Positions 54,262 to 63,749 of a DNA stretch of 64,000 nucleotides are shown one piece after another. The stretch is from Bradyrhizobium roseum (GTDB lineage Bacteria; Pseudomonadota; Alphaproteobacteria; Rhizobiales; Xanthobacteraceae), in contig NZ_CP129212.1 of assembly GCF_030413175.1 (NCBI RefSeq), forward strand, positions 1,922,001 through 1,986,000, read 5' to 3'. Made by a program: the position numbers and the translations under genes. The notes beneath the pieces are model-generated. The model worked only from the letters and a program-made list of their open reading frames with translations, ran no database searches and was not told the DNA's origin. Position 1 is the first letter of the stretch, and every line of letters begins with the position of its first letter.

Positions 54262-55059
54262 ATGAAGACAATCGCAGCTGCGGCATCGATTTTCCTGGCG
54301 GGCTCACTCGGCGCCTTCGCGGCGGACATGCCGGCCCGCTACACCAAGGCCCCTGCGGCAGCGGCGGTGTACAACTGGACCGGCTTCTACGTCGGCGGCA
54401 ATGTCGGATACGGCTGGGGCCGTTCGGATCTGCGCACGACGCTTGACCAAAACAGCAGCTGGGCGGGCGAAGGCGCCGCGTTCCAGAATCAATTCATCGC
54501 CATCAGCAACAACCGGCTCGATCCGGCCGGCGTCGTCGGCGGTCTGCAGGCTGGCTATAATTGGCAGAACGGGGCCGGGGTTTTCGGCATCGAGGCCGAC
54601 ATCAATGGCTCGGATCTCAGGCAGCGCGTGGTGTATACGGCCGCCAATCCGCCCACCACCCGCACGTTCAACGAAAGCATCAAGAACGACTGGTTCATGA
54701 CCGTGCGTGGACGCGCCGGTGTGGCGTTCAATACGACGCTGCTCTACGCCACCGGCGGTCTTGCGGTCGGCAACGTCAGTGGAAGCTGGGATCTGACCTC
54801 GGCAAACGGTTATGCGAAGACCGGCTCGGCCAACGAGACCCGAGTTGGATGGACGGTCGGCGCGGGTGTCGAGCATGCGTTCGCGCCAAGATGGACGGTC
54901 AAGCTCGAATATCTCTACACCGATCTCGGCTCGATCAACTATACGTCGGCTTACGTGCCCGGCAGCACCTTCGCGCCTCCGGGCGCCAACTATGTCGAAC
55001 GCATTTCCCAGGACTTCACCTTCCATACCGTCAGGGCCGGTGTGAACTACAGGTTCTGA
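54262..55059 (+). CDS. Outer membrane beta-barrel protein, Omp25/31-like
   Basis: This is a 265-residue small porin-like protein. It has a signal peptide (TIAAAASIFLAGSLGAFAAD), then the rhizobial Omp25/Omp31 entry YNWTGFYVGGNVGYGWG, repeated amphipathic strands such as AGYNWQNGAGVFGIEADI, and a C-terminal phenylalanine (GVNYRF). It forms an eight-stranded barrel in the outer membrane. Many paralogs exist in rhizobia, so the precise role is open. Confidence 0.92.
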   Translation: MKTIAAAASIFLAGSLGAFAADMPARYTKAPAAAAVYNWTGFYVGGNVGYGWGRSDLRTTLDQNSSWAGEGAAFQNQFIAISNNRLDPAGVVGGLQAGYNWQNGAGVFGIEADINGSDLRQRVVYTAANPPTTRTFNESIKNDWFMTVRGRAGVAFNTTLLYATGGLAVGNVSGSWDLTSANGYAKTGSANETRVGWTVGAGVEHAFAPRWTVKLEYLYTDLGSINYTSAYVPGSTFAPPGANYVERISQDFTFHTVRAGVNYRF

Positions 55060-55212
55060 GGTTCGGGCGACGCGCACCAAGCGGCACTCCAGCCGCGCCA
55101 AATGCCTGCACGGCGATGATGCGCTCGCGCGTCATCCACCTGTCGTAAAACCTTCGGCCTACATTCAAATTGCTCGGGCACACCGTCGTCATGATTCGAC
55201 GAGGGTGCTTCG

Positions 55213-56784
55213 ATGCCGATTGCGATACGCGGCGGTCAGGCTGTTAACCGGCGCCAATGGCTGGTCCGCTCCGCCGCGACGTGCGCGGTCGCCGGTCTTG
55301 GCAGCCTCGCCAGACCCTACCTCAGCCGCGCCGCCGATCGTCCGCTGATCACGAGCGGCATCCAGTCCGGCGACGTTTCGGCCGACTCCGCCGTGATCTG
55401 GGCCCGCGCCGACCGCGCCGCGCGCATGCAGGTCGAGTGTTCGGCCGACGAAGCTTTCAAGACGATTATTGGCTCGGCAACCGGCGACGCCCTGCCGAAC
55501 AGCGACTTCACCGCAAAAGTTATGCTTCACGATCTGCCGGCCGGGCAGGACATCTTCTATCGCGTGCGGTTCGAAAGTGGCGACGGCATCGCCGGCGAGA
55601 TCCAGCGCGGCCATTTCCGCACCGCGCCCAGTGCGCGCGGCAACCTGTCCTTCGCCTGGTCGGGCGATACCGCGGGGCAGGGCTGGGGCATCGACGAAAA
55701 TCGTGGCGGGATGCGGACTTACCGCACCATGCTCGACAACCGTCCTGACTTCTTCATCCATTGCGGCGACCACATCTATGCGGATTGTCCGGTGGAGCGG
55801 GAATTGAAGCTGCCCAATGGCGAGGTTTGGCGGAACATCATCACCGAAGAGAAATCGGTGGAAGCGCACACCCTCAACCAGTTCCGCGGCAACTACAAAT
55901 ACAACTGGCTCGACCGAAATTTCCGCGCCTTCCATGCCGCCGTGCCGATGTTCGCGCAATGGGACGATCACGAGGTCACCAACGACTGGGCGCCGGGCGG
56001 CACCGCCGACGAAACCGGCTATGCCGAGGACGGCAGCTCGCTGCTGGTGGCGCGGGCGCGCCGCGCGTTCCACGAATTCATGCCGATGCGCGCGGTGCCC
56101 GCCCGGGACGGCCGGATCTATCGCAAGATCGCCTACGGCCCGCTGCTCGACATCTTCATGCTGGACATGCGCAGCTACCGCGATTCCAGCTTCAACAAGC
56201 GCGACGACCACAGCGAGGCCTGCATCCTCGGTGCGGCGCAACTGGCCTGGCTTAAGCGCGAACTGGTGGCGTCCGATGCGACCTGGAAGGTGATCGCCGC
56301 CGACATGCCGATCGGCCTGTTCAGCGAGGACGGCATTGCGCTCGGCGACGGCCCGCCGGAGCGGCGCGAGCATGAGATCGCCGATCTATTGTCGTTCATG
56401 AAACGCGCCGGCATCCGCAACACGGTGTGGCTGACCGCCGACATGCACTACACGGCGGCGCACCATTACGATCCGAACCGCGCGGCCTTCCAGGATTTCG
56501 AACCGTTCTGGGAATTCGTCAGTGGCCCCCTGCATGCGGGCACCTGGGCGCCGGCCCCGCTCGACAATACGTTCGGGCCAAAGGCGATGTTCCAGAAGGG
56601 CTGCGACGGCGAAAACCTCGCGCCCTGTTACGGCATGCAGTTCTTCGGCCGCGTCGACATCGACGGCAGGACCGAAGTGATGACCGTGACGCTGAAGGAC
56701 GTCGACAACCGCGACCTCTGGTCGGTCGATATCGAGCCGCGCCAGGATGCGCGGCCCGGCCGGATCATGGCGCAGCATATCTGA
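55213..56784 (+). CDS. phoD: Alkaline phosphatase D, Tat-exported
   Basis: This is a 523-residue PhoD-family phosphodiesterase/phosphatase. The N-terminus has a twin-arginine motif, NRRQWLVRSAATC, so it is exported folded. The body has SGIQSGDVSADSAVIWARAD, the metal-site stretches WSGDTAGQG, HCGDHIYAD and WDDHEVTNDW, and a late TADMHYTAAHH with two histidines, in family order. The enzyme needs iron and calcium in characterised members. It is preceded by a 150-base gap and followed by a dispersed repeat. Confidence 0.93.
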   Translation: MPIAIRGGQAVNRRQWLVRSAATCAVAGLGSLARPYLSRAADRPLITSGIQSGDVSADSAVIWARADRAARMQVECSADEAFKTIIGSATGDALPNSDFTAKVMLHDLPAGQDIFYRVRFESGDGIAGEIQRGHFRTAPSARGNLSFAWSGDTAGQGWGIDENRGGMRTYRTMLDNRPDFFIHCGDHIYADCPVERELKLPNGEVWRNIITEEKSVEAHTLNQFRGNYKYNWLDRNFRAFHAAVPMFAQWDDHEVTNDWAPGGTADETGYAEDGSSLLVARARRAFHEFMPMRAVPARDGRIYRKIAYGPLLDIFMLDMRSYRDSSFNKRDDHSEACILGAAQLAWLKRELVASDATWKVIAADMPIGLFSEDGIALGDGPPERREHEIADLLSFMKRAGIRNTVWLTADMHYTAAHHYDPNRAAFQDFEPFWEFVSGPLHAGTWAPAPLDNTFGPKAMFQKGCDGENLAPCYGMQFFGRVDIDGRTEVMTVTLKDVDNRDLWSVDIEPRQDARPGRIMAQHI

Positions 56785-56807
56785 GAGGGGCAGAATCCGC
56801 AGATATT

Positions 56808-56886
56808 GTAGCCCACATGAGCTCTTGCGATATGCGGGTCGGTGAAAGAGCGGCCCCCGCATGTCGCAAACGCTCATGCGGGCTAC
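56808..56886. repeat. Long imperfect inverted repeat
   Basis: Two arms of 31 bases (GTAGCCCACATGAGC at one end, GCTCATGCGGGCTAC at the other) pair with four mismatches around a 17-base loop. This is a kind of dispersed palindromic repeat seen between genes in Bradyrhizobium. It lies directly after phoD and could act as a terminator or mRNA stabiliser. Confidence 0.65.
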
Positions 56887-56911
56887 ATCAGCGCCGAACC
56901 GCAGGGTGGCT

Positions 56912-57040
56912 TCAGGACCTCGCCACGAGATAACCGATCGCCACTATCAGCACAGAAATCGTCAAGACCACGCCGAGTACGGCGGCGATGATCGCCGGCA
57001 GTTGGTGGGCATCCAGCCATCGTTGCAAAGCCTTGACCAT
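56912..57040 (-). CDS. Tiny membrane protein (42 aa)
   Basis: The ATG at 57040 follows GGGGGAGCG and opens a 42-residue frame, MVKALQRWLDAHQLPAIIAA then VLGVVLTISVLIVAIGYLVA-RS. A basic start and one long transmembrane helix make it a likely small membrane protein. It ends at TGA 56912-56914, close to the inverted repeat. No homolog is recognised. The excellent ribosome-binding site is the main support. Confidence 0.6.
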   Translation of the reverse strand: MVKALQRWLDAHQLPAIIAAVLGVVLTISVLIVAIGYLVARS

Positions 57041-57320
57041 CGCTCCCCCTGACCTGATGCTGACTAAGCCGCAGCTTGTACGCAGAGCATTTCAATAGCG
57101 ATCAATTTCGCCCAGTGAAATAGCCGGCGCATGGGTCTTTCGTCGCGGGCCTGCTGCGCCGGAACGCCCGCACGGCCTTGCCGAAGCACGGCCGTTGTGC
57201 AAATCCCGGTCCGGGCCGGCTTGCGGGTCATTCTTTTCCGCTCGCCGGAATTCGGGTTTCCACTACACACCGGCGCGGCGCCAGTCCATACTGGATCGCA
57301 TCCAAGGGAGGTCTTTCAAA

Positions 57321-58493
57321 ATGCGTGAAGCTGTTATCGTTTCCTATGCACGTACCGGGCTGGCGAAGTCCGGCCGCGGCGGATTCAACATCACTCCGCC
57401 GATGTCGTTGGCGAGCCACGCCATCAAGCACGCCGTGGAGCGCGCGGGCGTCGACAAGGACTATGTCGAGGATTGCTATCTAGGCAACTGCGCGCATGGC
57501 GCCCCGAACATCGGCCGCCAGGCCGCGCTGCTCGCCGGCCTGCCGAAGTCGACCGGCGGCGTGTCGGTGAACCGCTTCTGCTCGTCGGGCCTGCAGACCA
57601 TCGCGATGGCCGCCAACTCGATCCGCTCTGATGGTGCCGACTGCATCGTCGCCGGCGGCGTCGAGAGCATCTCGATCCCGGGCGGCGGTTCGCCGAAGGA
57701 ATCGATCGATCCTGAACTGCTCAAGGTCGCGCCCGATATCTTCATGGCGATGATCGACACCGCCGATATCGTCGCCGAGCGCTACAAGGTCAGCCGCGAA
57801 TACCAGGACGAATACTCGCTGGAATCGCAGCGCCGCATGGCGGCCGCCCAGCAGGCCAACAAGTTCAAGGACGAAATCGTCCCGATGAAGACCAAGATGA
57901 AGGTGGTCGACAAGGCGACGAAAGCGGAGAGCATCGTCGACTACGTGGTCGACCGCGACGAGTGCAACCGCCCCGAGACGACGCTTGAAGGCCTGGCCAA
58001 GCTCGAGCCGGTCAAGGGCGCCGGCAAATACGTCACCGCCGGTAACGCCAGCCAGCTCTCGGACGGCGCCGCTGCCGTGGTGCTGATGGAAGCCAAGGAC
58101 GCCGAGAAGCGTGGCCTCAACCCGATGGGCCGCTTCGTGGCCTGGGCCGCCGCTGGCTGCGAGCCGGACGAGATGGGCATCGGCCCGATCTACGCCGTGC
58201 CGAAGCTGTTGAAGCGCCACGGCCTGAAGATCGACGACATCGATCTCTGGGAACTCAACGAAGCCTTTGCCAGCCAGTGTCTCTATTCGCGCGACAAGCT
58301 CGGGATCGATCCGGAGAAGTACAATGTCAACGGCGGCTCGATTGCCATCGGCCATCCCTTCGGCATGACCGGCGCGCGTCTCACCGGCCACATCCTGCAG
58401 GAAGGCCGCCGGCGCAAGGCCAAGTGGGGCGTCGTCACGATGTGCATCGGCGGCGGCCAGGGCGGCGCGGGCCTGTTCGAGATCTACAGCTGA
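57321..58493 (+). CDS. Thiolase, acetyl-CoA C-acyltransferase/acetyltransferase
   Basis: This 390-residue thiolase has the active-site cysteine in [18 protein letters not shown], the histidine in [17 protein letters not shown] and the late cysteine region [11 protein letters not shown]. It condenses or cleaves acyl-CoA in fatty acid degradation or polyhydroxybutyrate metabolism. The start at 57321 ([16 protein letters not shown]) follows GGGAGG. A hairpin terminator follows the stop. Confidence 0.94.
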   Translation: MREAVIVSYARTGLAKSGRGGFNITPPMSLASHAIKHAVERAGVDKDYVEDCYLGNCAHGAPNIGRQAALLAGLPKSTGGVSVNRFCSSGLQTIAMAANSIRSDGADCIVAGGVESISIPGGGSPKESIDPELLKVAPDIFMAMIDTADIVAERYKVSREYQDEYSLESQRRMAAAQQANKFKDEIVPMKTKMKVVDKATKAESIVDYVVDRDECNRPETTLEGLAKLEPVKGAGKYVTAGNASQLSDGAAAVVLMEAKDAEKRGLNPMGRFVAWAAAGCEPDEMGIGPIYAVPKLLKRHGLKIDDIDLWELNEAFASQCLYSRDKLGIDPEKYNVNGGSIAIGHPFGMTGARLTGHILQEGRRRKAKWGVVTMCIGGGQGGAGLFEIYS

Positions 58494-58534
58494 CGTCCGC
58501 GCCTCTCGCGCTACGTCGACGGCAACAAGACAAA

Positions 58535-58562
58535 GAAAATGGCTCCGCGAGGAGCCATTTTC
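58535..58562. terminator. Transcription terminator after the thiolase gene
   Basis: A perfect 12-base stem (GAAAATGGCTCC with GGAGCCATTTTC) and a four-base loop stands 40 bases after the thiolase stop. The A and T ends of the stem give the T run expected for either strand, so it can serve the thiolase gene and the convergent histidine-rich peptide gene. Confidence 0.85.
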
Positions 58563-58579
58563 CGTTGAGGCGTGATGTC

Positions 58580-58798
58580 TCAGTAGCGGCGCTTCTTGAT
58601 GATCACGACCTTGTTGCGATGGCCATGGCCGCGGTGCCATCCGCGATGCGATCGGTAGTGGGCACGCGCGCCGTGATGGTGGTGGTGACCCGCATGATGA
58701 CCGCCGCGTTTGATCACGACGGTTTGCGCGTCCGCGACCGACGGGGCCGCGAAGATGAGCGCGCCGAGTGCGACGATAGCCAATGCAAACTTCTTCAT
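58580..58798 (-). CDS. Exported histidine-rich peptide
   Basis: This 72-residue protein has a clean signal peptide (KKFALAIVALGALIFAAPSV, cleavage near ADAQ), followed by a mature part with many histidines (HHAGHHHHHGARAHYRSH) and a basic tail (KVVIIKKRRY). It may bind zinc, nickel or copper in the periplasm (inference). GAGGAG stands before the ATG at 58798. The reading frame stays open upstream but those residues are not like a gene. Confidence 0.75.
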   Translation of the reverse strand: MKKFALAIVALGALIFAAPSVADAQTVVIKRGGHHAGHHHHHGARAHYRSHRGWHRGHGHRNKVVIIKKRRY

Positions 58799-58870
58799 TC
58801 CATTCTCCTCAAATGACCGAGAATGAAACATCACATCGCCGCGAACGTTCCCCCGGGATTTGAAGAGAAT

Positions 58871-58888
58871 TCTGAACGCCTGTTCAGA
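58871..58888. promoter_or_regulatory. TetR-type operator-like palindrome
   Basis: The 18-base sequence TCTGAACGCCTGTTCAGA has seven-base arms and a four-base centre. It stands 73 bases upstream of the histidine-rich peptide start on its 5' side. TGAAC-GTTCA palindromes of this kind are bound by several TetR-family repressors. No TetR gene is in the window, so the link is a prediction. Confidence 0.4.
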
Positions 58889-58966
58889 TGCGTCCGACGC
58901 GCGGAGGCCATTCGACCTTCGGATTGTTCTTGCCGGGTGGCTCGACGACGCCAGCTTCCCACGATC

Positions 58967-59034
58967 GGTTGAGCCCTTCGCGAAACCCATCACCGCGGTG
59001 CAAGAACTTGATGGGTTTCGCGAATGGCTTAACC
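58967..59034. repeat. Nearly perfect inverted repeat
   Basis: Arms of 25 bases (GGTTGAGCCCTTCGCGAAAC at the left start and GATGGGTTTCGCGAATGGC at the right) pair with two mismatches around an 18-base loop. Fifteen bases next to the loop pair perfectly. Similar repeats with GATGGGTTTCGC are common between Bradyrhizobium genes. Together with the palindrome at 58871 it fills the 372-base gap before the amidohydrolase gene; frames that cross it are not genes. Confidence 0.65.
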
Positions 59035-59170
59035 CATCCTGTACCTTTCTGGCGTTCGGCCCACCAAACGCCGGCTGCTCTCGCGTGGGCCGCTGCACCC
59101 TCTGCTTGCGCAACGCCCGAACCCGGCGCATCATTGCCGCATAAAAAATCATATCGGGGGGAGTGTTGCG

Positions 59171-60451
59171 ATGACCGGGTTTTCACGCCGTGATTTTCTG
59201 CTGGCAACGGGGTCGGCGGCCGTGGCCGCCGCATCCGGCCCGGCCCATGCCGCGATGGGGCCGAACGACAAGTTCGACCTCGTCATCAAGGGCGGCGACG
59301 TGCTGGACCCGAGCCAGCAGCTTAGGGGCAAACGCGACATCGGCATCCGCTGGGGCGTGATCGAGGCCGTCGAGAGCGAGATCCCGGCCGCCCGGGCCGC
59401 GAAAAGCATCGACGCATCCGGCAAGCTGGTCACCCCGGGCCTGATCGACCTGCACTCGCACGTCTACCCCTATGGCTCGGCGATCGGCATTCCCGCCGAC
59501 GAACTGGTGCAGGCGCAGGCCACCACCACCGTGGTGTCGGCGGGCGATGCCGGCGTCAACAACATTGCGGCGCTGCGCCGCTATATCGTAGCGCAATCGC
59601 GAGCGCGGATTTACGCCTTCATCCACATCGCCAACAATGGGCTGTCGGGCTTCCCGGTCGCCGAGCTCTACAATATCGACTACGCGCAGATGGACGCCTG
59701 CGCGATGGCGCTGGCGGAAAACCCGGATTTCCTGCTCGGCGTCAAGGTTCGGATGTCGGAGAACGTCATCGCCAAGCATGGGCTAGAGCCGTTGAAGCGC
59801 GCCATCAAGGCCTGCGAAATGTGCGGCTGGCCGGCCAAGATGATGGTGCATATCGGCGGCGTCGAGACCAAGGAGTTGATGTCGGAAATTCTCGATTTGC
59901 TGCGGCCGGGCGACGTGCTGACGCACGCCTATTCCGGCGCGCCCAACATCGCCGGCGTCTTCACCAACATCGTGCAGGACGGCAAGCTGCTGCCGGCGGC
60001 GCTGTCCGCCAAGCAGCGCGGCGTGATGTTCGATGTCGGCCACGGCGGGGGCAGTTTTGATTTCACGGTGGCGGAAGTGGCGATCGCCGGCGGCTGCGGG
60101 CCGGATACGATTTCCTCCGACATCCACGTCTTCTCCGGCAATTCGCCGGGCATGCCGTATCTGCCGAACGTGATGAGCAAGTTCATCCCGCTCGGATATA
60201 CGGTGGAGCAGGTGGTCGCGATGGCAACCTCCGCGCCGGCAAAAATCATCAACCGCGTGCCGAAAGTCGGCACGCTGCAGATCGGCGCGCCCGGCGACGT
60301 CGCGATCATGGAATTGGTCGAGGGCCAGACCTCGTTCGTCGACACCCGCAACAACAGGCGCGAGGGCAAGCTGCTGCTCAAGCCTGTTCAGACCGTGATC
60401 AACGGGGTGCCATTCGGCCGGCCATATCAGGCGCCGTTCGCGGTGCGGTGA
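59171..60451 (+). CDS. Tat-exported amidohydrolase family protein
   Basis: This 426-residue protein has a twin-arginine signal (SRRDFLLATGSAAVAAASG), so it is exported folded. The body is an amidohydrolase: an N-terminal beta-sandwich with DASGKLVTPGLIDLHSHVYP (metal ligands HSH), later HIGGVETKE, LTHAYSG, and GHGGGSFDF. The C-terminal sandwich has GAPGDVAIMELVEG. It resembles deacetylase/dihydroorotase-type members. Substrate unknown. A GGGGGGAG site precedes the ATG. Confidence 0.88.
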   Translation: MTGFSRRDFLLATGSAAVAAASGPAHAAMGPNDKFDLVIKGGDVLDPSQQLRGKRDIGIRWGVIEAVESEIPAARAAKSIDASGKLVTPGLIDLHSHVYPYGSAIGIPADELVQAQATTTVVSAGDAGVNNIAALRRYIVAQSRARIYAFIHIANNGLSGFPVAELYNIDYAQMDACAMALAENPDFLLGVKVRMSENVIAKHGLEPLKRAIKACEMCGWPAKMMVHIGGVETKELMSEILDLLRPGDVLTHAYSGAPNIAGVFTNIVQDGKLLPAALSAKQRGVMFDVGHGGGSFDFTVAEVAIAGGCGPDTISSDIHVFSGNSPGMPYLPNVMSKFIPLGYTVEQVVAMATSAPAKIINRVPKVGTLQIGAPGDVAIMELVEGQTSFVDTRNNRREGKLLLKPVQTVINGVPFGRPYQAPFAVR

Positions 60452-60459
60452 AGGGGAAA

Positions 60460-60486
60460 TTTGATCCCGGCCAAGCCGGGATCAAA
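60460..60486. terminator. Bidirectional terminator between convergent genes
   Basis: A perfect 12-base stem (TTTGATCCCGGC with GCCGGGATCAAA) and a three-base loop lies just after the amidohydrolase stop. The stop codon of the opposing GNAT gene is inside its right arm. The terminal T and A runs suit termination in both directions. Confidence 0.85.
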
Positions 60487-61096
60487 AGCGCCCCATCCAG
60501 ATGGTTCTGTCAGAGGCGTCATCGTCGAGTTTTACGCGTCCATACCCTCGCCTTGACCAAAACCGGATGGCGCGTGTATTCGCGCTGTTGATGCCGACAT
60601 GCGTCGCCCCGACTCCCTGTTGTGAGGCGAGAGCCATCCATTCCGAGAAAAGCATCGTTCCCACGCCGCGTTCCTGAATTCTATCCAACAGATTCAGATG
60701 TAGATGAGCAGGATAGAGCTCGACAACCTGTTCAGGGGCACGTTGCGGGTGATGGATCGCGTATGCGCGGCGCTGGTCCGCTGACCATTCGCTCGCAGGT
60801 CTCGAAGCAGGATCGGCGTACTGCCGGCGAAGCCTCGGCCACCATTCAGCCTCGAGCCTCGTCTGCCAATTCGCGGTGTTCGGCGTACCAACGGCGAACC
60901 CGGCGACGCCCTCGTCGTCTTCAACGACAAGCGCCAGCCGCGGTTCGAGAAGGGCATAAGGTGCGGAATAGATGTGACCGATCAGCTTGCGATCCTCATA
61001 GAGGTGAGAAGCGTCCCTGCCTTCGTGGCCGGTTGCAAGGGAGATCGCATAAAGCGCTTCAAGGTCGGCAGGTCTAAAGGTTCTGATGACGAGCAC
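60482..61096 (-). CDS. GNAT family N-acetyltransferase
   Basis: This 204-residue protein has the GNAT fold: an N-terminal VIRTFRPADLEALYAISLAT, the acetyl-CoA loop in LDRIQERGVGTMLFSEWM and the late THVGINSANTRAIRFWSRRGY. It transfers an acetyl group from acetyl-CoA to an amine. The substrate is not known. Its stop overlaps the shared terminator. Confidence 0.85.
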   Translation of the reverse strand: MLVIRTFRPADLEALYAISLATGHEGRDASHLYEDRKLIGHIYSAPYALLEPRLALVVEDDEGVAGFAVGTPNTANWQTRLEAEWWPRLRRQYADPASRPASEWSADQRRAYAIHHPQRAPEQVVELYPAHLHLNLLDRIQERGVGTMLFSEWMALASQQGVGATHVGINSANTRAIRFWSRRGYGRVKLDDDASDRTIWMGRF

Positions 61097-61233
61097 AGAA
61101 CTTCTCCGCTCCGCGAAACTTTGAGACCGAATAGCATGCGCGAACAGGATTTGCGACGGGCGGCCACTTGCAGACGCGACTTTCGGTTCTTCGCCGCAAG
61201 CAGCATGACAACGGGACGAGACCCGGCGCGCGG

Positions 61234-62583
61234 CTACACCCGGGTCCGGACCATCGGAAGAAGCCGCAGGAAGCTGACGGCGCTTCCGAGCGCGCCAAGC
61301 GCCGCGCCGATCCAGATCGCGGCCCAGATGCCATGGTCGGGCGAGAATGACAGGCAGACGGCAACGATGGCTGCGCCGACCGACTGGCCGAACAGGCGCG
61401 AAGCCGCAAGGATGCCGCTGGCGCCACCGCTTCTGTCCGCTGGCGCGCTACTCATGATCGCCTTCATGTTGGGCGTTTGAAAGAATCCGAAGCCGATGCC
61501 GCACAGGATCAGGCGCCAGCCGATTTCGACCGGAGACGGTGACGCCGGCAGGAATGCCAGCGCGGCGATGCCGATCCCGACGAGAAGAAGTCCACCGCCG
61601 CCCAGCAATCCCGGCTGAACGCGATCGCCGAGCGGTGCGGCGATCAGCGTCATGACGGCCAGGGTCACCGGCCAGGGCGTGATCAGATATCCGGCTTCGA
61701 TCTGGCTGTAGCCGAACTTGAACTGAAAGAGGAACGGCAGCATGACGAAGATCAGTCCCTGAATGGCGAAGGCGCAGATCGACGTCGCCGACGATAGCGC
61801 GAACAGGGGAATGCGAAACAGGTCGATCGCCAGAATGGGGGCGGCGTGTCCCGCTTCGCGCCGGTGCAGGCCGTAGCCGCAAGCGGCGGCCAGGGCGAGG
61901 GCGAGTACGATCGGAGGCCAACTGGCGCGATGCGCAATGCCCGCAATGCCGAACATCAGGCCGGCGAACATGCCGGCGCAGAAAAGCGCCGACAGGCGGT
62001 CGAAGTGACGGACGTTGCGCGGCGTTGGCGGCAAGTCGCGGCTGGCGAAGGCAAACGACAGAAGCGCGAGAGGGACGTTCATCAGGAACAGCCAGCGCCA
62101 GTTCGAGACGGAAAGGATGGCGGACGCTGCCGTGGGACCGACTGAAAAGGCGATTCCGACAACCAACGCGTAGACGCCGAGCCCGCGCCCCAAACGCGTT
62201 GGCGGGTAGAGGGTGCGTATCAGCGCCGGCGTGGTCGCGGAGACGGCGGCGGTGCCGGCGCCGAGCAGGGCCCGTGACAGGGCGATCGTGAACAGTGAGT
62301 TGGATAGGCCGGCCGCAAGGGAGCCGATAGCGAAGGCGATCAGCCCGCCGAAAAAGATGCGGCGATGGCCGTAAATCTCGCCAAGCGCCGCAAGCGGCAA
62401 GAGCGCTGCGACCACCGCGAGGTAATAGACGTTGATGATCCAGATCGTGCCGGCGGGGCTGGCGCCAATCCCGACCGCGATGGCCGGCAGGGCGGTGCTG
62501 GTCAGCGAAATATCGAGGGTGACGATCGCGACGCCCATTTGTACCGCCAGGACGGCGGGCAGCGAAATTTTGGTCGGTGTCAT
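61234..62583 (-). CDS. MFS transporter, DHA2 (14-span) type
   Basis: This transporter of about 449 residues has the helix 1 motif MGVAIVTLDISLTSTALPAI, the loop motif GEIYGHRRIFFGGL, SRALLGAGTAAVSATTPALI and a second-half ILAASRLFGQSVGAA. It fits proton-driven multidrug or dye exporters such as SmvA. I used the ATG at 62583; a GTG at 62598 with GGAG upstream is an alternative. The substrate is unknown. Confidence 0.88.
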   Translation of the reverse strand: MTPTKISLPAVLAVQMGVAIVTLDISLTSTALPAIAVGIGASPAGTIWIINVYYLAVVAALLPLAALGEIYGHRRIFFGGLIAFAIGSLAAGLSNSLFTIALSRALLGAGTAAVSATTPALIRTLYPPTRLGRGLGVYALVVGIAFSVGPTAASAILSVSNWRWLFLMNVPLALLSFAFASRDLPPTPRNVRHFDRLSALFCAGMFAGLMFGIAGIAHRASWPPIVLALALAAACGYGLHRREAGHAAPILAIDLFRIPLFALSSATSICAFAIQGLIFVMLPFLFQFKFGYSQIEAGYLITPWPVTLAVMTLIAAPLGDRVQPGLLGGGGLLLVGIGIAALAFLPASPSPVEIGWRLILCGIGFGFFQTPNMKAIMSSAPADRSGGASGILAASRLFGQSVGAAIVAVCLSFSPDHGIWAAIWIGAALGALGSAVSFLRLLPMVRTRV

Positions 62584-62791
62584 GGTGCCTGTGATCACAA
62601 AGCTCCGCGTCAGCTTACGCCAAGAAATGGTTTTGGTGCGGGCCGCGAAGCGGAGGCAACAATGATTGCGGGCTCGTCAAGACCGGGCGTCACATCCTTG
62701 CTCAGAATAAAATCATGACTTTGGGTGGTGGATACATGTAGTCTAATCGACAGGCCTAGTCGTCGCGCAGGTACATCCAACGAGGTGCCGC

Positions 62792-63709
62792 ATGCGATTC
62801 TTGCTCGCGCTATCGATCACGCTGTTGGTGTTCGGTTCGGCTTTGGCTGGTCCAATGCCATCAGACAAGGCCGAGGCCATCCGGGCCATCGGGCCGGTCA
62901 TCAATCCGACTGAAACGGCCAAGCTGTATGCGCCGCTGCACGCGAAGGAACCTTATGACAACGTGACGGTGGTGCGGGATCTCAAATATGGCCCGCATCA
63001 GCGAAACCTCATCGACGTCTTTCATGCAGCTGCCCCGCCGAGTCGACCGGTTTTGATCTTTGTGCATGGCGGTGGATATCAGAGAGGCGACAGGCGGATC
63101 GGCACAGGACCATACCATGACAATCTGATGTTATGGGCATCGAAGAACGGCTTTGTCGGTGTGAACATGACCTATCGTCTGGCGCCGGACCACAGCTGGC
63201 CGGCCGCGGCTGACGACGTGGCGGCCGCAGTCGCATGGACGAGGGAGAAGATTCGGGACTTCGGGGGCGATCCCGACCGGATTTTTCTGATGGGACATTC
63301 GGCGGGGGCGGCGCACGTCGGCAGCTATATTGCGCGCACGGCCACGCCTGCAATTGTCGGCGCGATCCTCGTATCGGGAACTTTCGACCTTCGTCCCCAA
63401 ATTGAGGTCGCCGGGCAAAAATCCTACTTCGGTGACAATACCGAATTGTGGCCGGAACGCTCATCCATCAAGGGACTGGCAGACTCGTCGCTGCCCTTAC
63501 TGGTCGCGCATGCGGAAATAGACGTTCCCTATTACATCGACCAGGCGGAAACCTTGAAGGCCGCGCGATGCGCCAGGCAGAACTGTCCGGCCTTCGTGGT
63601 CCTGAAAGACCACAGCCACATGTCGGAAATCTACTCGGTGAACACCGGTGACACGACGCTGACCGATGAGGTACTTGCGTTCGTAGCAAAGGTGACGCCA
63701 CGGAAGTAG
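62792..63709 (+). CDS. Exported alpha/beta-hydrolase, carboxylesterase-like
   Basis: This 305-residue protein has a signal peptide (RFLLALSITLLVFGSALAG). The esterase/lipase fold follows, with the oxyanion motif FVHGGGYQRGD, the nucleophile serine in LMGHSAGAAHVG and a late histidine in LKDHSHMSE. It belongs to the hormone-sensitive-lipase-like or BD-FAE group. It should hydrolyse short esters in the periplasm. It stands alone. Confidence 0.9.
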   Translation: MRFLLALSITLLVFGSALAGPMPSDKAEAIRAIGPVINPTETAKLYAPLHAKEPYDNVTVVRDLKYGPHQRNLIDVFHAAAPPSRPVLIFVHGGGYQRGDRRIGTGPYHDNLMLWASKNGFVGVNMTYRLAPDHSWPAAADDVAAAVAWTREKIRDFGGDPDRIFLMGHSAGAAHVGSYIARTATPAIVGAILVSGTFDLRPQIEVAGQKSYFGDNTELWPERSSIKGLADSSLPLLVAHAEIDVPYYIDQAETLKAARCARQNCPAFVVLKDHSHMSEIYSVNTGDTTLTDEVLAFVAKVTPRK

Positions 63710-63749
63710 ACATGCTTCATGGTCTTTGCCAGCGCCAGCTTAGCAGCGA

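Noticed and set aside
58860..59144. Plus-strand frame of 94 codons before the amidohydrolase
   Set aside because: It is formed by a palindromic repeat, and a similar peptide appears on the other strand because of the inverted arms.
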